DNA of 64,000 bases. Origin: JAWPMT01 sp965227935. Lineage in GTDB: Bacteria > Bacteroidota > Bacteroidia > Cytophagales > Cyclobacteriaceae. The DNA lies in the NCBI GenBank assembly GCA_965227935.1, contig CBDDGS010000019.1, positions 558,001 through 622,000 on the forward strand, given 5' to 3'. A program made the translations under genes and the position numbers. Positions 61,998 to 64,000 of this stretch are shown piece after piece. Below the pieces are notes generated by a model. It was not told the origin of the DNA. It saw only the letters and a list, made by a program, of their open reading frames with translations, and ran no database searches. The first letter of the stretch is position 1; every line of letters begins with the position of its first letter.

Positions 61998-62711
61998 ATG
62001 CAGAAATTACCAAGTGACTGGCTTACAAATGGTTTGATTGATTTTGAGTACAAGAAGTACGTATTGCTAGCCTACTTGAAGGACATCAAGAAGGAATTTG
62101 AGCATATCAACTTGTATCCTTCTCTGGCAGAATTAGTCTTTCACTACACCAACCTTGTCAAGGTGCAGGAGAACAAGGACCTCATCTATGACAAGTTTCC
62201 GAAGACGATTTCCAAGGCAGACTTCGAAAAACTGAAGATTACCTACAAGATGGCTGTGGAGAATGATGACCTGATGAAGGAGTTGGAAGATATCATCACT
62301 TACGCCATGCCAAAATTTCAGATGGCAATAGAGGAGGGGAAGGAGATCTATGAATTCGTGGAGGAGAACCTGGAACTGCAGCCTGTGGGTATCGTGCCGA
62401 TGTACCAGGATGCTGGCTATCTCTTGATCAATGAAGACAAGAGGCGTGATCTAAGCATCTACCGCTACCAAATCACGGTGTTTGAGAGCTCCACTGAGCG
62501 CTACAGGGGGATCAATACCGAGTTTGTAGCCAGGGACTTCACTGATTTCAGCCGTACGTTTGAACAGGTGAAGATCGATCTGGCAAAGCATGACCGGTCG
62601 ATGCCCAATCCCGCCACTTATGCAGTCGTCAGCAAGCTCCAGTTCCCTGAAGAGCATACAATACTACCAGTCGCCAAGAGGCTACTGATAAGAAGTATCA
62701 ATGTGGCTTAA
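61998..62711 (+). CDS. Conserved Bacteroidota protein of unknown function
   Basis: A 237-residue soluble protein when started at the ATG at 61998 (MQKLPSDWLTNGLIDFEYKKYVLLAYL); a TTG at 61986 would add four residues. It is acidic and helical, with a long charged middle (KADFEKLKITYKMAVENDDLMKELEDIITYAMPKFQ). No signal peptide, transmembrane segment or catalytic motif is visible. I do not recognise a domain. It is probably a widespread cytoplasmic protein. It ends one base before the convergent secG gene. Confidence 0.72.
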   Translation: MQKLPSDWLTNGLIDFEYKKYVLLAYLKDIKKEFEHINLYPSLAELVFHYTNLVKVQENKDLIYDKFPKTISKADFEKLKITYKMAVENDDLMKELEDIITYAMPKFQMAIEEGKEIYEFVEENLELQPVGIVPMYQDAGYLLINEDKRRDLSIYRYQITVFESSTERYRGINTEFVARDFTDFSRTFEQVKIDLAKHDRSMPNPATYAVVSKLQFPEEHTILPVAKRLLIRSINVA

Positions 62712-63071
62712 TTAATTGGAAGCAGAATCTCCAGCAGTGAGATCCTCAACGGGCAAGGCCTCCTGGTTTCCAAGATCCAAGGCTGGCGCCGGTGCCGCCG
62801 GAGCATTGTCCAGGTTAGGGCTCGTCGGTCCAGTTTGAGTCGTATTATCGATGAAGAAATTAGTCGATAGCGAAAGAAGCAGAATCGCTGCAATCGCACC
62901 CCATGTGGCTTTTTCCAAAAAGTCTCCTGTTTTCTTGACACCCATCACCTGCGCTGCACCACTACCACCAAACTGGCTGGATAGTCCACCACCCTTTGGG
63001 TTTTGTGCCAAAACAATCAGTACCAAAACAATGGCCACAACTATGATGAGCCCTACGATTACTCCGTACAT
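62712..63071 (-). CDS. secG: Protein translocase subunit SecG
   Basis: A 119-residue small membrane protein with two helices (about 3-22 and 50-72). The loop between them contains LVLIVLAQNPKGGGLSSQFGGSGAAQVMGVKKTGDFLEKATW, the SecG signature (NPKGGGLSSxFGG). The C-terminus is acidic and Ala/Pro-rich. It assists SecYE during protein export. It follows the partial gene at 63088 by 16 bp and is probably in the same operon. Confidence 0.93.
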   Translation of the reverse strand: MYGVIVGLIIVVAIVLVLIVLAQNPKGGGLSSQFGGSGAAQVMGVKKTGDFLEKATWGAIAAILLLSLSTNFFIDNTTQTGPTSPNLDNAPAAPAPALDLGNQEALPVEDLTAGDSASN

Positions 63072-63087
63072 AATACCTTTATCTGCT

Positions 63088-64000
63088 TTACTCTGACTTG
63101 AGTTCCTCTATTCGGGACGCAAAGTAAGACTTTTTTTCGGGGAATTTCAAGCCCAGTTCTTCGTAGATGGAGATAGCCCTTTCCACCTTGCCCTGTTCCA
63201 CGTAGATCTGCGCAAGGTACTCCGTACCACTATCGGCCTTGAACGCGGTGCTGTTGGCCGACAGGTCCTCCTTTTTGTCCCCGCTCTCTTTGCGTTTCGC
63301 GGGGCTGATGGAAGGGTTATTGTGGATGAAGTCGTCGATGATCTTTTCCTTGTCCTGCTTGTCGGCGTCTACATGACCGTTTTCTGTGGCTTCCGCGGAG
63401 GGTGCTGGGGAGGATTTTTGACCCTTCAGCTTGCGGATCTTGTCAATGCTCTTCTCCGGTTTCGGCGCTTTGTCTTCTTCCGCCCGCCGCTCCTCTTCAG
63501 TGAGCGGTTCTATGACGTCTTCTTGTGCCACCTGATCCCGTAGGATGTGCGGCTTCGGAGTAGGAGGCTTCTTCTCTGTTTTGCGCTCCGGTACCGCTGC
63601 CTTGGCTAGCGCGGCATCGATGGCATCCTCTTCCTCGATTTTCTTTTCGATCTCGCGGAAGCGTGCTCGTGATCTCCGGAGATTCTCCATGTCCTGGTAG
63701 ATCTCGGCGATCAATTTGTCGATGTCGGTTTCGGATCGCATGGGCTCGAGGATGTCATTGTCCTCTTCCCGTGCGACTTTGCGACGCATCTGGCCCTGTG
63801 AGCCTTGAGCTCGTGACTTCCTGTCACGATCTGCTGGTGCCGACCCCTGTGCTGCCGCCAATTCTTTCCGCTTGCGCGCAGCCATAATGCGCTCCCGCTC
63901 AAACTTCGCATTGAGTTTGATATCGGTCTCCTGCGGATGCTTCGAATCAAGGAAAAATAGATGATCGTTGATGAATCTCTTCAGCAGTGGTCGGTCGGTG
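63088..64000 (-). CDS. Coiled-coil/TPR-like protein, 5' end beyond the right edge
   Basis: The frame is open from the right edge of the window to a TAA at 63088, at least 303 residues; an internal ATG at 63885 is probably not the start because the sequence before it (LLKRFINDHLFFLDSKHPQE) is protein-like and continues in frame to base 64000. The middle is charged and low-complexity (many Glu, Lys, Arg, Pro). The last 45 residues are a TPR-like pair (TEYLAQIYVEQGKVERAISIYEELGLKFPEKKSYFASRIEEL). No signal peptide is visible in the part seen. It is 16 bp before secG. Confidence 0.8.
   Translation of the reverse strand, partial: TDRPLLKRFINDHLFFLDSKHPQETDIKLNAKFERERIMAARKRKELAAAQGSAPADRDRKSRAQGSQGQMRRKVAREEDNDILEPMRSETDIDKLIAEIYQDMENLRRSRARFREIEKKIEEEDAIDAALAKAAVPERKTEKKPPTPKPHILRDQVAQEDVIEPLTEEERRAEEDKAPKPEKSIDKIRKLKGQKSSPAPSAEATENGHVDADKQDKEKIIDDFIHNNPSISPAKRKESGDKKEDLSANSTAFKADSGTEYLAQIYVEQGKVERAISIYEELGLKFPEKKSYFASRIEELKSE

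Overview
The window looks like chromosome from a marine-type member of the Bacteroidota, probably near the Cytophagales. The basis is families largely typical of that phylum (DUF2911, DUF3127, DUF5777, an SLBB exporter without a lipobox, a TonB receptor with a regulatory-like N-terminal domain), genes packed with ATGA/TGATG overlaps, little sign of Shine-Dalgarno sequences, and candidate promoters of the TTTG-N19-TAnnTTTG type. No rRNA, tRNA, CRISPR array, transposase or prophage was recognised. Genus cannot be fixed from the sequence by eye.

Layout. 0-9 kb: a membrane-anchored SpoIIE-type phosphatase, small secreted or unknown-function proteins (DUF302, DUF2911, DUF3127, DUF2452), then a coupled three-gene unit (haem-type lipoprotein, YceI, DUF5777 outer-membrane protein) facing a TonB-dependent receptor of the haemoglobin/haem type. 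9-15 kb: YheT-like hydrolase, secreted MsrB, L-2-hydroxyglutarate oxidase, and a large secreted BNR/sortilin-like propeller protein. 15-22.6 kb: orphan histidine kinase and an RND efflux operon (adaptor, pump, unknown two-TM protein, TolC). 22.6-31.5 kb: PBP4-type peptidase, Na+/H+ antiporter with a His-rich loop, GPP34/GOLPH3-like protein, RCK potassium channel, fused trehalose-6-phosphate synthase/phosphatase, DnaQ-like exonuclease. 31.7-38.3 kb: replicative helicase DnaB, quinone-oxidoreductase-like enzyme, etfBA, bifunctional nuclease, CNT nucleoside transporter.

38.4-56.2 kb is a Wzx/Wzy-dependent surface polysaccharide locus: SLBB exporter, Wzz-like co-polymerase, flippase, unknown propeller-like protein, methyltransferases, three glycosyltransferases, Wzy polymerase, epimerase, priming phosphoglycosyltransferase and a LegC/DegT aminotransferase. 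A gene on the opposite strand (48.6-50.3 kb) fuses a formyltransferase-like domain to a five-bladed-propeller-like domain. It is preceded by an open but start-less frame that looks like a gene remnant. The middle of the locus (about 41-50.5 kb) appears more AT-rich than its flanks, which suggests an exchanged core. A HigBA toxin-antitoxin pair with a perfect 11+11 bp operator palindrome sits just after it.

57-64 kb returns to housekeeping genes: sodium:solute symporter, an intergenic palindromic repeat element, a lipocalin-like lipoprotein, groES-groL with a terminator and a candidate operator, a conserved unknown protein, secG, and a coiled-coil/TPR-like gene cut by the right edge.

The most unusual points are the formyltransferase-propeller fusion with a replaced catalytic Asn, the SSB-type acidic tails (DDDLPF and DDDEIPF) on a DUF3127 protein and on DnaB, and the unexplained propeller protein inside the polysaccharide operon.
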